Shown here: positions 43,535 to 53,029 of the stretch, one piece after another
How the letters are laid out: each line of letters starts with the position of its first letter
How positions within the stretch are numbered: position 1 is the stretch's first letter
DNA from: Pseudomonadota bacterium
GTDB lineage: Bacteria > Pseudomonadota > Gammaproteobacteria > Burkholderiales > Burkholderiaceae_B
Direction: 5' to 3'
NCBI GenBank assembly: GCA_023423975.1
Contig: JAFAEO010000026.1
Coordinates: 1 to 64,000 of the forward strand
DNA length: 64,000 bases
Program-made: the position numbers and the translations under genes
The notes under the pieces: generated by a model
What the model was told of the DNA's origin: nothing
Databases searched by the model: none
What the model saw: the letters and a program-made list of their open reading frames with translations, nothing else

Positions 43535-44034
43535 CCCAGAGAACCTATAACGTGCTTATTCTGTGCACGGGCAATTCCGCCCGCAGCATTATGGCCGAAG
43601 CCCTTATCAATACGATGGGGCAGGGACGGTTCAATGCCTTCAGTGCAGGTAGCCACCCCACCGGTAAGGTCAACCCCTTTGCTGCCGAAAAAACAGAATC
43701 AATCGGTTATCCCGCTGAGAAGTTGCGCAGTAAAAGCTGGGATGAATTTGCAATGGCTGATTCGCCCATCATGGATTTTGTCATTACCGTATGCGACAAC
43801 GCTGCAGGCGAGGTCTGCCCCGTCTGGCCCGGGAAACCCATTACTGCGCATTGGGGATTTGAGGATCCGGCAGCAGTAGAGGGGTCTGATGAAGAAAAAA
43901 GACAGGCGTTTGATAAAGTTTTTCGCAATATCATGAATCGTGTCCGTCTTTTTGTGAGCCTGCCCTTGCATATTCTGGATCAGGCAGCAATCAAGCACGA
44001 ACTGACCAAAATCGGTACCAGCGAGACGGCATGA
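43531..44034 (+). CDS. arsC: Arsenate reductase ArsC, low-molecular-weight phosphatase type
   Basis: A 167-residue reductase of the thioredoxin/low-molecular-weight phosphatase class. The active-site loop is LCTGNSARSIMAEALIN (Cys11 in the HCX5R-like loop). A second conserved motif, VCDNAAGEVCPVWPG, is typical of this class. It reduces arsenate to arsenite for export by the downstream ACR3. Its ATG overlaps the arsH stop and its stop overlaps the acr3 start, each by 4 nt. Confidence 0.94.
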   Translation: MTQRTYNVLILCTGNSARSIMAEALINTMGQGRFNAFSAGSHPTGKVNPFAAEKTESIGYPAEKLRSKSWDEFAMADSPIMDFVITVCDNAAGEVCPVWPGKPITAHWGFEDPAAVEGSDEEKRQAFDKVFRNIMNRVRLFVSLPLHILDQAAIKHELTKIGTSETA

Positions 44035-45086
44035 GTGCGTCGACTAAGGCAGAGCCTCGTCCCGCGATCAGTGTTTTTGAGCGCTACCTGACGCTCTGGG
44101 TGGCGCTGTGCATTGTGGTCGGCGTGTTGCTGGGCCAGGGCCTGCCCGATGTCTTTCGTACTATTGGCGCCATGGAAGTGGCCCGGGTTAATCTGCCTGT
44201 CGGCGTGCTGATCTGGGTCATGATTATCCCGATGCTGGTGAAGATTGACTTTTCTGCACTGAACCAGGTTACCAGGCACTGGCGTGGTATCGGTATTACG
44301 CTTGTCATAAACTGGGCGGTCAAGCCGTTTACCATGGCATTTCTCGGTTGGCTTTTTGTGCGGCATGTCTTTGCGCCTTACCTGCCGGCAGACCAGCTCG
44401 ATAGCTACATTGCCGGCCTGATTCTGCTGGCGGCCGCGCCGTGTACGGCCATGGTGTTTGTGTGGAGTCGCCTGACCCAGGGTGATCCTTATTTCACGCT
44501 CTCTCAGGTTGCATTAAATGATGCGATCATGATCGTGGCATTTGCCCCGATCGTAGGTCTGCTGCTCGGCCTGTCTTCCATTACGGTGCCCTGGGATACC
44601 TTACTGGTTTCTGTGGTGCTGTATATTATCGTGCCGGTTATCCTGGCGCAGGTGTGGCGTCGCTGGCTTCTTAACAGGGGGCAGGTTGCCTACGAACGGG
44701 CCATGGACATCATCGGGCCCTGGTCCATTGTGGCCTTATTGCTCACGTTGATACTGCTGTTTGCCTTTCAGGGCGAGGCCATCCTGGCGCAGCCGCTGGT
44801 CATTGTGATGCTGGCAGTACCGATTCTGATCCAGGTGTTTTTCAATTCCGGGCTGGCGTACTGGCTCAATAAAAAGGCTGGCGAAACCCACTCGGTGGCC
44901 TGTCCGTCGGCCCTCATTGGCGCCAGTAATTTCTTTGAACTGGCGGTTGCGGCGGCCATCAGCCTGTTCGGGTTGCACTCAGGCGCGGCGTTGGCCACGG
45001 TCGTGGGCGTACTGGTCGAGGTGCCTGCCATGTTGTTGGTTGTGCGCATCGTGAACCGAACGAAGCACTGGTACGAGCAAAAATAG
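44031..45086 (+). CDS. acr3: Arsenite efflux transporter, ACR3 family
   Basis: A 351-residue, roughly 10-helix carrier of the ACR3 family. Hallmarks are the N-terminal FERYLTLWVALCIVVGVLLG and the conserved cysteine in AAPCTAMVFVWSRL. It exports arsenite produced by ArsC. It is the last gene of the overlapping ars unit. The MFS gene starts 125 bp further on and could be read from the same message, although the gap is enough for its own promoter. Confidence 0.95.
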   Translation: MSASTKAEPRPAISVFERYLTLWVALCIVVGVLLGQGLPDVFRTIGAMEVARVNLPVGVLIWVMIIPMLVKIDFSALNQVTRHWRGIGITLVINWAVKPFTMAFLGWLFVRHVFAPYLPADQLDSYIAGLILLAAAPCTAMVFVWSRLTQGDPYFTLSQVALNDAIMIVAFAPIVGLLLGLSSITVPWDTLLVSVVLYIIVPVILAQVWRRWLLNRGQVAYERAMDIIGPWSIVALLLTLILLFAFQGEAILAQPLVIVMLAVPILIQVFFNSGLAYWLNKKAGETHSVACPSALIGASNFFELAVAAAISLFGLHSGAALATVVGVLVEVPAMLLVVRIVNRTKHWYEQK

Positions 45087-45211
45087 TGTTAAATTGCCAA
45101 TCAGCGCGTTGCCCATATGGGGTTCGTGCTGGCCGGGCCTGATCTGCTGGTCCGGCCGTCAATCTGATAGCCCGCTGATACCCGCGTGAACGGTAGCAAG
45201 GATCCATTCCC

Positions 45212-46432
45212 ATGGCATTAAAACTGGCCCTCCCTGGACAAACAAGGGGATGGGATCGTCATCTGATGGCGGTTATTGCTTCGCTTGGCATCACGCAAAT
45301 CGTCGGCTACGGCACCCTGTACTATGCCTTCAGTATTCTTGCATCCGATATGGCTGCAGATCTGGGGTGGTCGGTTGAATGGGTTTTCGGCGTGCTGTCT
45401 GCAGCCCTGCTCGCAGGCGGCTTGATGGCGCCCTGGATAGGCATCGGGATAGATCGGTTCGGCGCCGGACGGGTCATGACGCTGGGCTCAGGCCTGGCCG
45501 CCGTGGCGCTCATTGCATGTGCAACAGCGACGAATAATATCGTATTTGTGATTGCCCTGATCGCAATTGAAATAACCGCGAATTTGGTGCAGTACGCCGC
45601 AGCGTTTGCGCTTCTGGTGCAAAAATACCCGCTAACGGCCCAGCGCAGCATTACATACCTGACGCTGATCGGCGGTTTTGCCTCCACTATTTTCTGGCCC
45701 ATCACAACAGCGTTGCATGCGCAGCTATCGTGGCAAAACGTTTATTATATTTTTGCGGCCATCAATCTGTTGGTGTGCCTGCCCATTCACGCCTGGCTGG
45801 CGCGTGGTGCCCGCCAAGGCAAAGCCACAACGGAAACCGAAGTCAAAGTCTTGCCAGGCCGACTGGCAGGCCCGGCCCGGCATACCGGCTTTGTATTGAT
45901 GGTGATTGCGTTTGCGTTGCAATCGCTGGTGGCATCTGCCATATTGGTGCACATGGTGCCGCTGCTATCGGGCCTGGGGCTGGGCGCAACGGCGGCCCTG
46001 GTAGGTACGCTCTTTGGCCCCGCCCAGGTGCTCAGTCGGCTCACCAATATGGTGTTTGGCGGGAATTTGTCGCCCGTGACGCTTGCCACCATTGCTTCTG
46101 CGCTCATGTGCACCGCCATTGGCGTGCTCAACAGCACTGCACCCAGTATTGCCGGGGCCATCACTTTTGCAATTTTATTCGGCCTGGGCAACGGCTTGTT
46201 CAGTATCGTTGCAGGCACCTTGCCACTGGTGCTGTTTGGCAGCCAGGGCTATGGCAGATTGCAGGGAAAAATCACCTCCGCACGTTTGACCGTTTCGGCC
46301 GTTGCGCCGTTCGCCCTGGCCTTAGGAATGACCAATATCGGCATTCACTGGGCGCTGGCAATTACCATGGCTTTGGGCGCGGGGGCGATTGTTGCGTACG
46401 TGCTGATCAGGCGGCTGGTGTATCAAGCGTGA
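45212..46432 (+). CDS. MFS transporter following the ars operon
   Basis: A 406-residue, 12-helix major facilitator. It starts ALKLALPGQTRGWDRHLMAV, then helix 1 SLGITQIVGYGTLYYAFSIL. This resembles MFS carriers often found beside arsenic genes (ArsK-like) and in unrelated contexts. Export of arsenicals is plausible from position but not shown by any motif. The 5' gap of 125 bp leaves cotranscription open. The RpiR gene follows on the same strand with its own operator. Confidence 0.8.
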   Translation: MALKLALPGQTRGWDRHLMAVIASLGITQIVGYGTLYYAFSILASDMAADLGWSVEWVFGVLSAALLAGGLMAPWIGIGIDRFGAGRVMTLGSGLAAVALIACATATNNIVFVIALIAIEITANLVQYAAAFALLVQKYPLTAQRSITYLTLIGGFASTIFWPITTALHAQLSWQNVYYIFAAINLLVCLPIHAWLARGARQGKATTETEVKVLPGRLAGPARHTGFVLMVIAFALQSLVASAILVHMVPLLSGLGLGATAALVGTLFGPAQVLSRLTNMVFGGNLSPVTLATIASALMCTAIGVLNSTAPSIAGAITFAILFGLGNGLFSIVAGTLPLVLFGSQGYGRLQGKITSARLTVSAVAPFALALGMTNIGIHWALAITMALGAGAIVAYVLIRRLVYQA

Positions 46433-46527
46433 TCAACAAGTCACAGCGACACGGTTGATCGCCAAGCGCAATACCTGCGCCGTGGCGATTGAATCGTTCG
46501 CTGCCAGCCGTCATATTTGCCGTGCGC

Positions 46528-46543
46528 TTGAAACATATGATTC
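46528..46543 (+). promoter_or_regulatory. Candidate RpiR-type operator upstream of the regulator gene
   Basis: TTGAAACATATGATTC occurs here, 37 bp upstream of the regulator start, and identically at 47593-47608 upstream of the TAXI gene. The extended site TTGAAACATATGATTCAA is a dyad apart from one mismatched pair. Sharing by the regulator and transporter genes supports a binding site. Confidence 0.6.
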
Positions 46544-46579
46544 AATAGAGACTTTGTAGCGTCGCTTCGGAGAAACAGG

Positions 46580-47431
46580 ATGAGGGCACGGACACAGATT
46601 CTTAATCAATTTGAAATGCTCAGCCCTGCATTACAGAAAGCCGCAAGGTTTCTGGTGGATCATCCGAACGAAGTTGTCGTGCTTTCCATGAGGGCGGTAG
46701 CGACCAAAGCAGGCGCGCAGCCGGCGACATTGGTCAGGTTGGCGCAGTCGCTGGGGTATAAAGGTTGGGGCGAGCTTAAAGAGGCCTTCACCCAGGACCT
46801 GGGCCTGAACAGCGAGAGTTATGGCAGCCGTGCGCGGTCATTGGCAAAAAAAAGCACCCACGAAACCTGGTTAAAAGAGCTCATCACGGCGCAGACTGCC
46901 AATCTCGCCTATACGGAAAAATATTGTGGCGAGGCGTTGCACCAGGCGGCCAGATTACTGCAGCAGTCCGAGACCGTATACGTTGCCGGGTTTCGGGCCA
47001 GTCTTCCGGTCGCTTACACCTTGGTTTACGGCTACCGTTTGTTTCGCAATTCGGTGCAACTGATCGACGGTCAGAATGTCGGCCTGGAAATGCAGTTGCG
47101 TCCTATCGGCAAGAATGACGTTGTTGTTGTCATCAGCTTTTCTCCTTACTCCAGTGAGATGCTGGCTATTATCCAGCACGCCAAACGTCGAGGCGCCCGC
47201 TTGCTGGCCATGACCGACAGCGATGCTTCGCCGCTGGCCCTGGCGGCGGACCACACCATCCTGTTCTCCATTGATAGTCCCTCATTTTTTCCTTCCGTTA
47301 CCTCTGCCGTGTCCCTTGCCGAAGCGCTGCTTGGCATCATGGTCGCCGAGGGCGGCAGCAAGGCTGTGGCCAATATCGATCGCAGCGAGCAGGAATTGGT
47401 TGAGCTGGGCGGATACATCAAAGCGCCCTGA
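46580..47431 (+). CDS. RpiR/MurR-family transcriptional regulator
   Basis: A 283-residue regulator. N-terminal helix-turn-helix: LSPALQKAARFLVDHPNEVV and MRAVATKAGAQPATLVRLAQ, then SLGYKGWGELK. The C-terminal SIS (sugar isomerase) domain spans about 125-260 with VYVAGFRASLPVAYTLVYGY, VVVVISFSPYSSEMLAIIQH and AMTDSDASPLALAAD. Members bind phosphosugars or related metabolites and usually control an adjacent pathway. The matching dyads before this gene and the TAXI gene mark the downstream TRAP cluster as its target. Confidence 0.9.
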   Translation: MRARTQILNQFEMLSPALQKAARFLVDHPNEVVVLSMRAVATKAGAQPATLVRLAQSLGYKGWGELKEAFTQDLGLNSESYGSRARSLAKKSTHETWLKELITAQTANLAYTEKYCGEALHQAARLLQQSETVYVAGFRASLPVAYTLVYGYRLFRNSVQLIDGQNVGLEMQLRPIGKNDVVVVISFSPYSSEMLAIIQHAKRRGARLLAMTDSDASPLALAADHTILFSIDSPSFFPSVTSAVSLAEALLGIMVAEGGSKAVANIDRSEQELVELGGYIKAP

Positions 47432-47592
47432 CAACCCATTGCAAGTCTTTTTCTTCACCGATAAAGCATAAATCCTGCCTATTCACTGGCGTGAACGCTT
47501 AGTCAAATTTTTGCCCTTTTAAGGGTTTCCGATGATGGATCAATTGTTTCATTGGCCTTAATATGGATACGAATGTATCTATATGGGCTATT

Positions 47593-47608
47593 TTGAAACA
47601 TATGATTC
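47593..47608 (+). promoter_or_regulatory. Second copy of the RpiR-type operator, upstream of the TAXI gene
   Basis: TTGAAACATATGATTC, identical to 46528-46543, 70 bp upstream of the TAXI start. It links the regulator to the transport operon. Confidence 0.6.
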
Positions 47609-47678
47609 GGTATCAATAGACGGCTACGCCAACGTGACCGGGTCACATCATCCCTATCGGAATCTTCAGGAGAAGAGC

Positions 47679-48659
47679 ATGCGTTCTGTGAGTACATTTG
47701 GTATTGCGCTGGCCACTGTCATGGCTATCATGACTATCATGACTTCCACGGCCTTTGCGGAGCAAAAATTCGTAACGATCGGCACAGGGGGAGTAACCGG
47801 TGTTTATTATGCTGCCGGTGGCGCCATTTGCCGGCTGGTCAATAAGGATCGCGATAAGCATGGCTTGCGCTGTTCCGTAGAGTCTACGGGTGGTTCAGTG
47901 TTCAATGTGAATACCTTGCGGGCTGGTGAACTGGATCTGGCCATTGCACAATCGGATGTTCAGAATAATGCTTATAAAGGCCTCGCGCAATTTAAGGAGG
48001 CCGGGCCTGATAAGGATTTGCGCTCGTTATTTTCGCTGCACGCTGAGCCGGTAACGATCGTGGTCGGCAAAAATATCGATGCGAGCAGCTTGCGGGATTT
48101 GAAAGGCAAGCGGTTCAATATCGGAAATCCGGGCTCCGGGCAAAGAACGGCATCGGCAGAGTTAATGAATGCTCTGGGAATGAAAAACAGTGACTTTTCT
48201 CTGGTATCCGAACTGAAGGCCGATGAACAGGGAGCGGCATTGTGTGATGGCAAAATCGATGGTTTTCTTTATACGGTGGGACATCCGTCAGCCAATATCC
48301 AGGATCCAACGACGGCGTGTCATGCCAAGCTGATCTCTGTACAAGGGCCTGAAGTCGATAAGTTGGTTCAGGCCAATAGCTACTACGCCAAGGCGACGAT
48401 TCCAGGAAATACCTATCCAAACAATCCCCAGGAAGTGAAGACATATGGTGTGTTGGCGACGTTCGTGACCAGTACAAAAACATCAGACGAGATGGTCTAT
48501 GCCGTAGTGAAGCAGGTTTTCGACAATTTCGACAGCTTCAAAAAGCTGCATCCGGCTTTTGCCAATCTGGACCCCCAGCAGATGGTCCGGACGGGGCTGA
48601 CTGCACCGTTACATGACGGGGCCCTCAAATACTACCGCGAAAAGGGCTGGGTAAAGTAA
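47679..48659 (+). CDS. TAXI-family TRAP transporter solute-binding protein
   Basis: A 326-residue periplasmic binding protein with a signal peptide (hydrophobic about 5-22, then TAFAEQKFVTIGTGGVTG). The mature region shows the TAXI pattern FVTIGTGGVTGVYYAAGGAI and VESTGGSVFNVNTLRAGELD followed by LAIAQSDV. TAXI proteins deliver organic acids or amino acids to a fused TRAP permease. The ATG at 47679 follows CAGGAGAAGAGC. The permease begins 60 bp on; a possible hairpin (CCCGGC 48662-48667 with GCCGGG 48690-48695) in that gap may raise the binding-protein level. Confidence 0.92.
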   Translation: MRSVSTFGIALATVMAIMTIMTSTAFAEQKFVTIGTGGVTGVYYAAGGAICRLVNKDRDKHGLRCSVESTGGSVFNVNTLRAGELDLAIAQSDVQNNAYKGLAQFKEAGPDKDLRSLFSLHAEPVTIVVGKNIDASSLRDLKGKRFNIGNPGSGQRTASAELMNALGMKNSDFSLVSELKADEQGAALCDGKIDGFLYTVGHPSANIQDPTTACHAKLISVQGPEVDKLVQANSYYAKATIPGNTYPNNPQEVKTYGVLATFVTSTKTSDEMVYAVVKQVFDNFDSFKKLHPAFANLDPQQMVRTGLTAPLHDGALKYYREKGWVK

Positions 48660-48719
48660 AGCCCGGCAGCCTTATCCTGGTCTGAACAGGCCGGGTAGTT
48701 CAACATTTTGGGAAGGCGT

Positions 48720-51338
48720 ATGGCAAATCAGCCCGAGGCACCAGCAGACGCGTTGCAGCTATTGGTCAATGAAAGTGATACCGGCGGCAGGACACCGACT
48801 GGGTTCAGTGCAAAACTGATTTTCGCTGTGGCGGTGTTCTGGTCTGTATTTCAATTGTGGCAAGCCTCCCCGTTGCCATTTACTGTGGGCTGGGGGATCA
48901 TGAATGATACCGAACTGCGGTCGGTGCATTTGGGTTTGGGGCTATTTCTCACTTTCCTTGTATGGCCGGCATATCGTTCGGCGCCACGCTCACGCGTACC
49001 GCTCTATGACTGGGGGCTGGCATTGGCGGCAGCGTTCGCTGGTGCTTACATTTATTTGTTTTACGCCAGCCTGGCCGACAGACCCGGACAGCCCAATACG
49101 CTGGACATTGTGACGGCATCAATCGGTATTGTTCTGCTGCTGGAGGCGACGCGTCGTGCGGTTGGCTGGCCTATGGCCATACTGGCTGTACTGTTCATGC
49201 TCTATAGCCTGTACGGCCCTTATCTGCCCGATCTGCTGGCACACAAAGGCGTATCGTTCACCAGACTGCTATCACATATGTGGCTCACGACAGAAGGCGT
49301 ATATGGGGTGGCGCTGGGTGTGTCGGCCAGTACTATCTTTGTCTACGTGCTGTTTGGCGCTCTGCTTGATCGTGCCGGCGGCGGCAACTATATGATGCAG
49401 GTCAGTTTTGCCGCCCTGGGCCATATGCGTGGCGGGCCTGCGGTGGTGGCGGTGGTGTCGTCAGGGCTAAATGGGCTTATTTCCGGGTCATCCGTGTCCA
49501 ATGTGGTATCCGGTGGCATATTTACCATTCCGCTGATGAAAAAATCCGGTTATGGCGCAGTCAAGGCGGGGGCGATCGAGACCATGTCGTCGGTCGGCGG
49601 ACAGATCATGCCTCCTGTGATGGGCGCAGCCGCTTTTCTGATGGTCGAATATGTTGGCATTCCTTACTCTGAAGTATGCCGGGCAGCGATATTACCTGCG
49701 CTGTTATCCTATATCGGGCTGTTCTATATCGTGCGTCTGGAGGCCTTCAAGCTGGGTATGGCGCCTATTCTGATCCGTGAAAAGATGCCCGCCCGGATCA
49801 AAGCCATACGCTGGGTCATGGGCGTTTTCGGCACCATCATCGTAGTGTGCCTGATCTATTATGCATTGGCTTTCATTCAAACCCTGCTGGGCGAGGCAGC
49901 CGGCCTGATTATTGCCGTTGTCATGGGTGCCATTTACGTGTTGTGTGTCTACCTGGCGGCGGCCGAACCCGATTTACCCGACGATATTGATGTCAAAAAT
50001 CCAAAGGCGCTGTACACCTGGCCTACCGTCAAGGCTGGCCTGCATTTTCTGCTTCCTATCGGTACCCTGATCTGGGCGTTGATGGTGCAAGAGTTGTCTC
50101 CGGCCCTGGCGGCATTCTGGGCAGTCGCGGTACTGCTTGCGCTCATGGTAACGCAGCACGCGCTTATTGCCCTGTTCAGGCACACCGGCAATATTACTGG
50201 TGAACTCAGACGCGGACTGCAGGAAGCGGTCATCGGGCTTGAGGGTGGCGCACGTAACATGATAGGTGTGGCGATTGCGACAGCCACGGCCGGCATTATC
50301 GTTGGGGGCATTACGCTTACCGGCATGGGCCTGCGCATGACAGAATTTATTGAGTTCGTGTCACAAGGCAGTTTGATAATGACGTTGTTGTTTGTGGCAT
50401 TTGTCTGCCTGGTGTTGGGTCTTGGGGTGCCGACAACAGCCAATTATGTCTTGGTGGCAACGCTGATGGCGCCGGTTGTGGTCGAATTGGGCGCACAAAG
50501 CGGCGTCATTATTCCCTTGATTGCGGTGCATTTGTTTGTCTTCTACTACGGGATTATGGGTGATATTACACCCCCTGTGGGGCTGGCAACCTTTGCCGCG
50601 TCCGCCATTTCAGGAGCCAGCCCTATAGCCACGGGAATCCAGGGAGCCTTGTACGCCCTGAGAACCGTTATCTTGCCGTTTATATGGATTTTCAATCCGC
50701 AGTTGTTGCTACTGGATATTCACAATTGGTTTGAGTTGGCGCTGGTGTGTCTGGCCTCGTTGGTCGCCATGCTGGCCTTTTCGGCAGTTACCATGAACTG
50801 GTTTCGAGTCAAGTGCAAGCCGTGGGAATTGGCGCTTATGCTGGCAGGTGTAGCCTTTCTGTTCCGACCTGATTTTTTCATGGATATGATCGCGCCCGAA
50901 TATAAAACGGTTCCGGGCAGCCAGGTATTTGCAACTGCCGGAAAATTGCCTGAGAGTGCAACCTTGAATATGACCATTCAGGGAATAACGCTGGAAGGCG
51001 AAGAAAAAACCAAGACAGTTGGCGTCAATCTGGGCGCCGTCAATTCTGATGGCCGCCAGCGGGTGGCGGCGACAGGGCTGCAGTTGACGCAGCTTGGCGA
51101 CAGAGTGCAGGTCATGGCAGTACGCTTTGGCAGCCCTGCACGCAAGGCAGGGGTCGAAGAAGGGTTTGATATTACCGGGGTCAAAGTGCGCAATGATCGG
51201 CCCAGCCGCTACTGGTTCTATATCCCGGGATTTCTTCTGATTGGTCTGGTCTGGCTGTTGCAGGGGCGGCGTCTTGCCGGCAACATGGGTTTCCGGGTAC
51301 GCAAATCGCCTGCAACAAACCGCCGCCAATCCGTTTAA
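48720..51338 (+). CDS. TRAP transporter fused permease (DctQM type)
   Basis: An 872-residue permease combining the 4-helix and 12-helix TRAP subunits in one chain, the form that pairs with TAXI binding proteins. The large-subunit part has GGPAVVAVVSSGLNGLISGS followed by SVSNVVSGG, and GLGVPTTANYVLVATLMAPV. After the last helices a C-terminal soluble segment (about 715-850, DUF3394-like, with a PDZ-like VRFGSPARKAGVEEGFDITG) precedes a terminal helix. It imports the unknown substrate with sodium ions. The ATG at 48720 follows GGGAAGGCGT. Next to the TAXI and aminotransferase genes on the same strand. Confidence 0.93.
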   Translation: MANQPEAPADALQLLVNESDTGGRTPTGFSAKLIFAVAVFWSVFQLWQASPLPFTVGWGIMNDTELRSVHLGLGLFLTFLVWPAYRSAPRSRVPLYDWGLALAAAFAGAYIYLFYASLADRPGQPNTLDIVTASIGIVLLLEATRRAVGWPMAILAVLFMLYSLYGPYLPDLLAHKGVSFTRLLSHMWLTTEGVYGVALGVSASTIFVYVLFGALLDRAGGGNYMMQVSFAALGHMRGGPAVVAVVSSGLNGLISGSSVSNVVSGGIFTIPLMKKSGYGAVKAGAIETMSSVGGQIMPPVMGAAAFLMVEYVGIPYSEVCRAAILPALLSYIGLFYIVRLEAFKLGMAPILIREKMPARIKAIRWVMGVFGTIIVVCLIYYALAFIQTLLGEAAGLIIAVVMGAIYVLCVYLAAAEPDLPDDIDVKNPKALYTWPTVKAGLHFLLPIGTLIWALMVQELSPALAAFWAVAVLLALMVTQHALIALFRHTGNITGELRRGLQEAVIGLEGGARNMIGVAIATATAGIIVGGITLTGMGLRMTEFIEFVSQGSLIMTLLFVAFVCLVLGLGVPTTANYVLVATLMAPVVVELGAQSGVIIPLIAVHLFVFYYGIMGDITPPVGLATFAASAISGASPIATGIQGALYALRTVILPFIWIFNPQLLLLDIHNWFELALVCLASLVAMLAFSAVTMNWFRVKCKPWELALMLAGVAFLFRPDFFMDMIAPEYKTVPGSQVFATAGKLPESATLNMTIQGITLEGEEKTKTVGVNLGAVNSDGRQRVAATGLQLTQLGDRVQVMAVRFGSPARKAGVEEGFDITGVKVRNDRPSRYWFYIPGFLLIGLVWLLQGRRLAGNMGFRVRKSPATNRRQSV

Positions 51339-51372
51339 TCATATTCATCGTATCACAATCGTATTAGACATC

Positions 51373-52701
51373 ATGACGCATATTATTCATCGCAGTTTCC
51401 ATTCTGAACCGCCCCTGGCAACGCATGCAAAGGGAATGTATATTTTTGACAGTACCGGCAAGGCGTACCTGGACGCCTGCGGCGGGGCGGCAGTCTCGTG
51501 TCTGGGGCATGGACATCCGGCAGTGCTTGAGGCGATGCATAGGCAGATCGACAAGCTGGCGTACGCCCATACCAGTTTTTTTACCTCGCAGGCCTCGGAA
51601 CAGTTGGCCGATCATCTGGTCAAGCATGCACCGGCTGGACTGAATAATGTTTATTTTGTATCCGGAGGCTCGGAGGCCGTTGAAGCGTCACTCAAGCTTG
51701 CCAGACAGTATTTTGTGGAGATCGGCCAGCCGCAACGCACAGTATTCATTGCCCGCCGCCAGAGTTATCACGGCAATACGCTGGGCGCCCTGGCCGTGGG
51801 CGGAAATGAGTGGCGCAGAAAACAGTTTGCTCCGTTGTTAATGGATGTGGCCAGAGTGGCGCCTTGCTACGAGTACCGCGATCGCAGGCCCGACGAAAGC
51901 CAGCAACAATACACCAACCGGCTACTGCAGGAACTGGAGTCCACCATAGAGGCAGTTGGGCCGGAAAAAATTATCGGCTTTTGTGCAGAAACACTGGTGG
52001 GTGCAACCGCAGGCGCACTGCCGCCGACGCCCGGGTATTTCAAGGGTGTGCGCGACATCTGTGATCGCCATGGCATTTTGTATATTGCAGATGAAATCAT
52101 GTGCGGTATGGGCAGAACCGGAACGCTTTATGCCGTCGAGCAGGAGCAGGTGGTGCCAGACCTGCTCACCATAGCAAAGGGCTTGGGGGGCGGCTATCAG
52201 CCTGTAGGCGCCTTTCTGGCCAGCGACAAAATTATCGATCCGCTGCGCAAAGGCAGTGGTCTGTTTCAGCATGGGCATACCTATTTGGGACATTCGACCG
52301 CGTGTGCCGCAGCGCTGGCAGTGCAGCAAGTGATTCAAAACGAAAACCTGTTGACGCAGGTGCGCGAGCAGGGCGCTTACTTGCGGCAAAACCTGGAACA
52401 GGCGCTGGGTCAGACTGACTATATAGGCGATATTCGTGGGCGTGGATTGTTTCTTGGCATTGAACTGGTGCAGGACCGCAAGGACAAAACACCGTTCGAT
52501 CCGGCGTTGAAAATTCATGCAAAAATCAAAAGCCAGGCGATGCAAAACGGCCTGCTGGTGTATCCCTCTGGCGGGACGATTGACGGCAGGCAGGGTGACC
52601 ATATTCTTTTGGCGCCGCCGTTTATCGCCACAAGGGAGGATATTGATGCCATCGTAGAGAAACTGGCGTCGTCTATACGTCAGGTAATGGCATCAATATA
52701 G
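51373..52701 (+). CDS. Class III (omega) aminotransferase
   Basis: A 442-residue PLP-dependent enzyme. The PLP lysine is K269 in TIAKGLGGGYQPVGA, the ring aspartate is D240 in YIADEIMCGMGRTG, and SGGSEAVEASLKLAR (97-111) binds phosphate. QSYHGNTLGAL (130-140) is typical of the family. Such enzymes move amino groups from omega-amino acids, diamines or amino acids to pyruvate or 2-oxoglutarate. It starts 34 bp after the TRAP permease, in what looks like an operon, so its substrate is presumably the imported compound or a derivative. The ATG at 51373 lacks a strong ribosome binding site. Confidence 0.93.
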   Translation: MTHIIHRSFHSEPPLATHAKGMYIFDSTGKAYLDACGGAAVSCLGHGHPAVLEAMHRQIDKLAYAHTSFFTSQASEQLADHLVKHAPAGLNNVYFVSGGSEAVEASLKLARQYFVEIGQPQRTVFIARRQSYHGNTLGALAVGGNEWRRKQFAPLLMDVARVAPCYEYRDRRPDESQQQYTNRLLQELESTIEAVGPEKIIGFCAETLVGATAGALPPTPGYFKGVRDICDRHGILYIADEIMCGMGRTGTLYAVEQEQVVPDLLTIAKGLGGGYQPVGAFLASDKIIDPLRKGSGLFQHGHTYLGHSTACAAALAVQQVIQNENLLTQVREQGAYLRQNLEQALGQTDYIGDIRGRGLFLGIELVQDRKDKTPFDPALKIHAKIKSQAMQNGLLVYPSGGTIDGRQGDHILLAPPFIATREDIDAIVEKLASSIRQVMASI

Positions 52702-53029
52702 AGCATCAAAATAGGGCATCACTAAAGACAGGGGCCTGCGTCCGGCAGACTCAGTTTGCCCACTTCTTCTTGTTCCAGAGCGTACGAAACCGCTGGTCCG
52801 CCTCTTTTCAGGCGGGCTTGCCGGGCATCGCCGGGTAAATAGTCCATCTTGGTAAATTGCCGCCGCAGCTCTGTTTGCCGGTCTGAGGAGGTTTTGCGGG
52901 GCGATCCTGAATACGATGGAAAAAAAACATATCGCCCCGTGGCCGAAGCACAGAGCCGGACTCATCCTCATCTTGATACGATGCGGGCGACCGATTATGA
53001 TGCTTGTTTTTGGCTAACAGGAAGATTTC
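52702..53029. other. Gap between aminotransferase and dehydrogenase genes
   Basis: This 328-bp stretch shows no recognised gene. A GC-rich section near 52810-52840 could form a hairpin. The gene at 53030 may have its own promoter near its end, which would split the cluster into two units. Confidence 0.4.
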
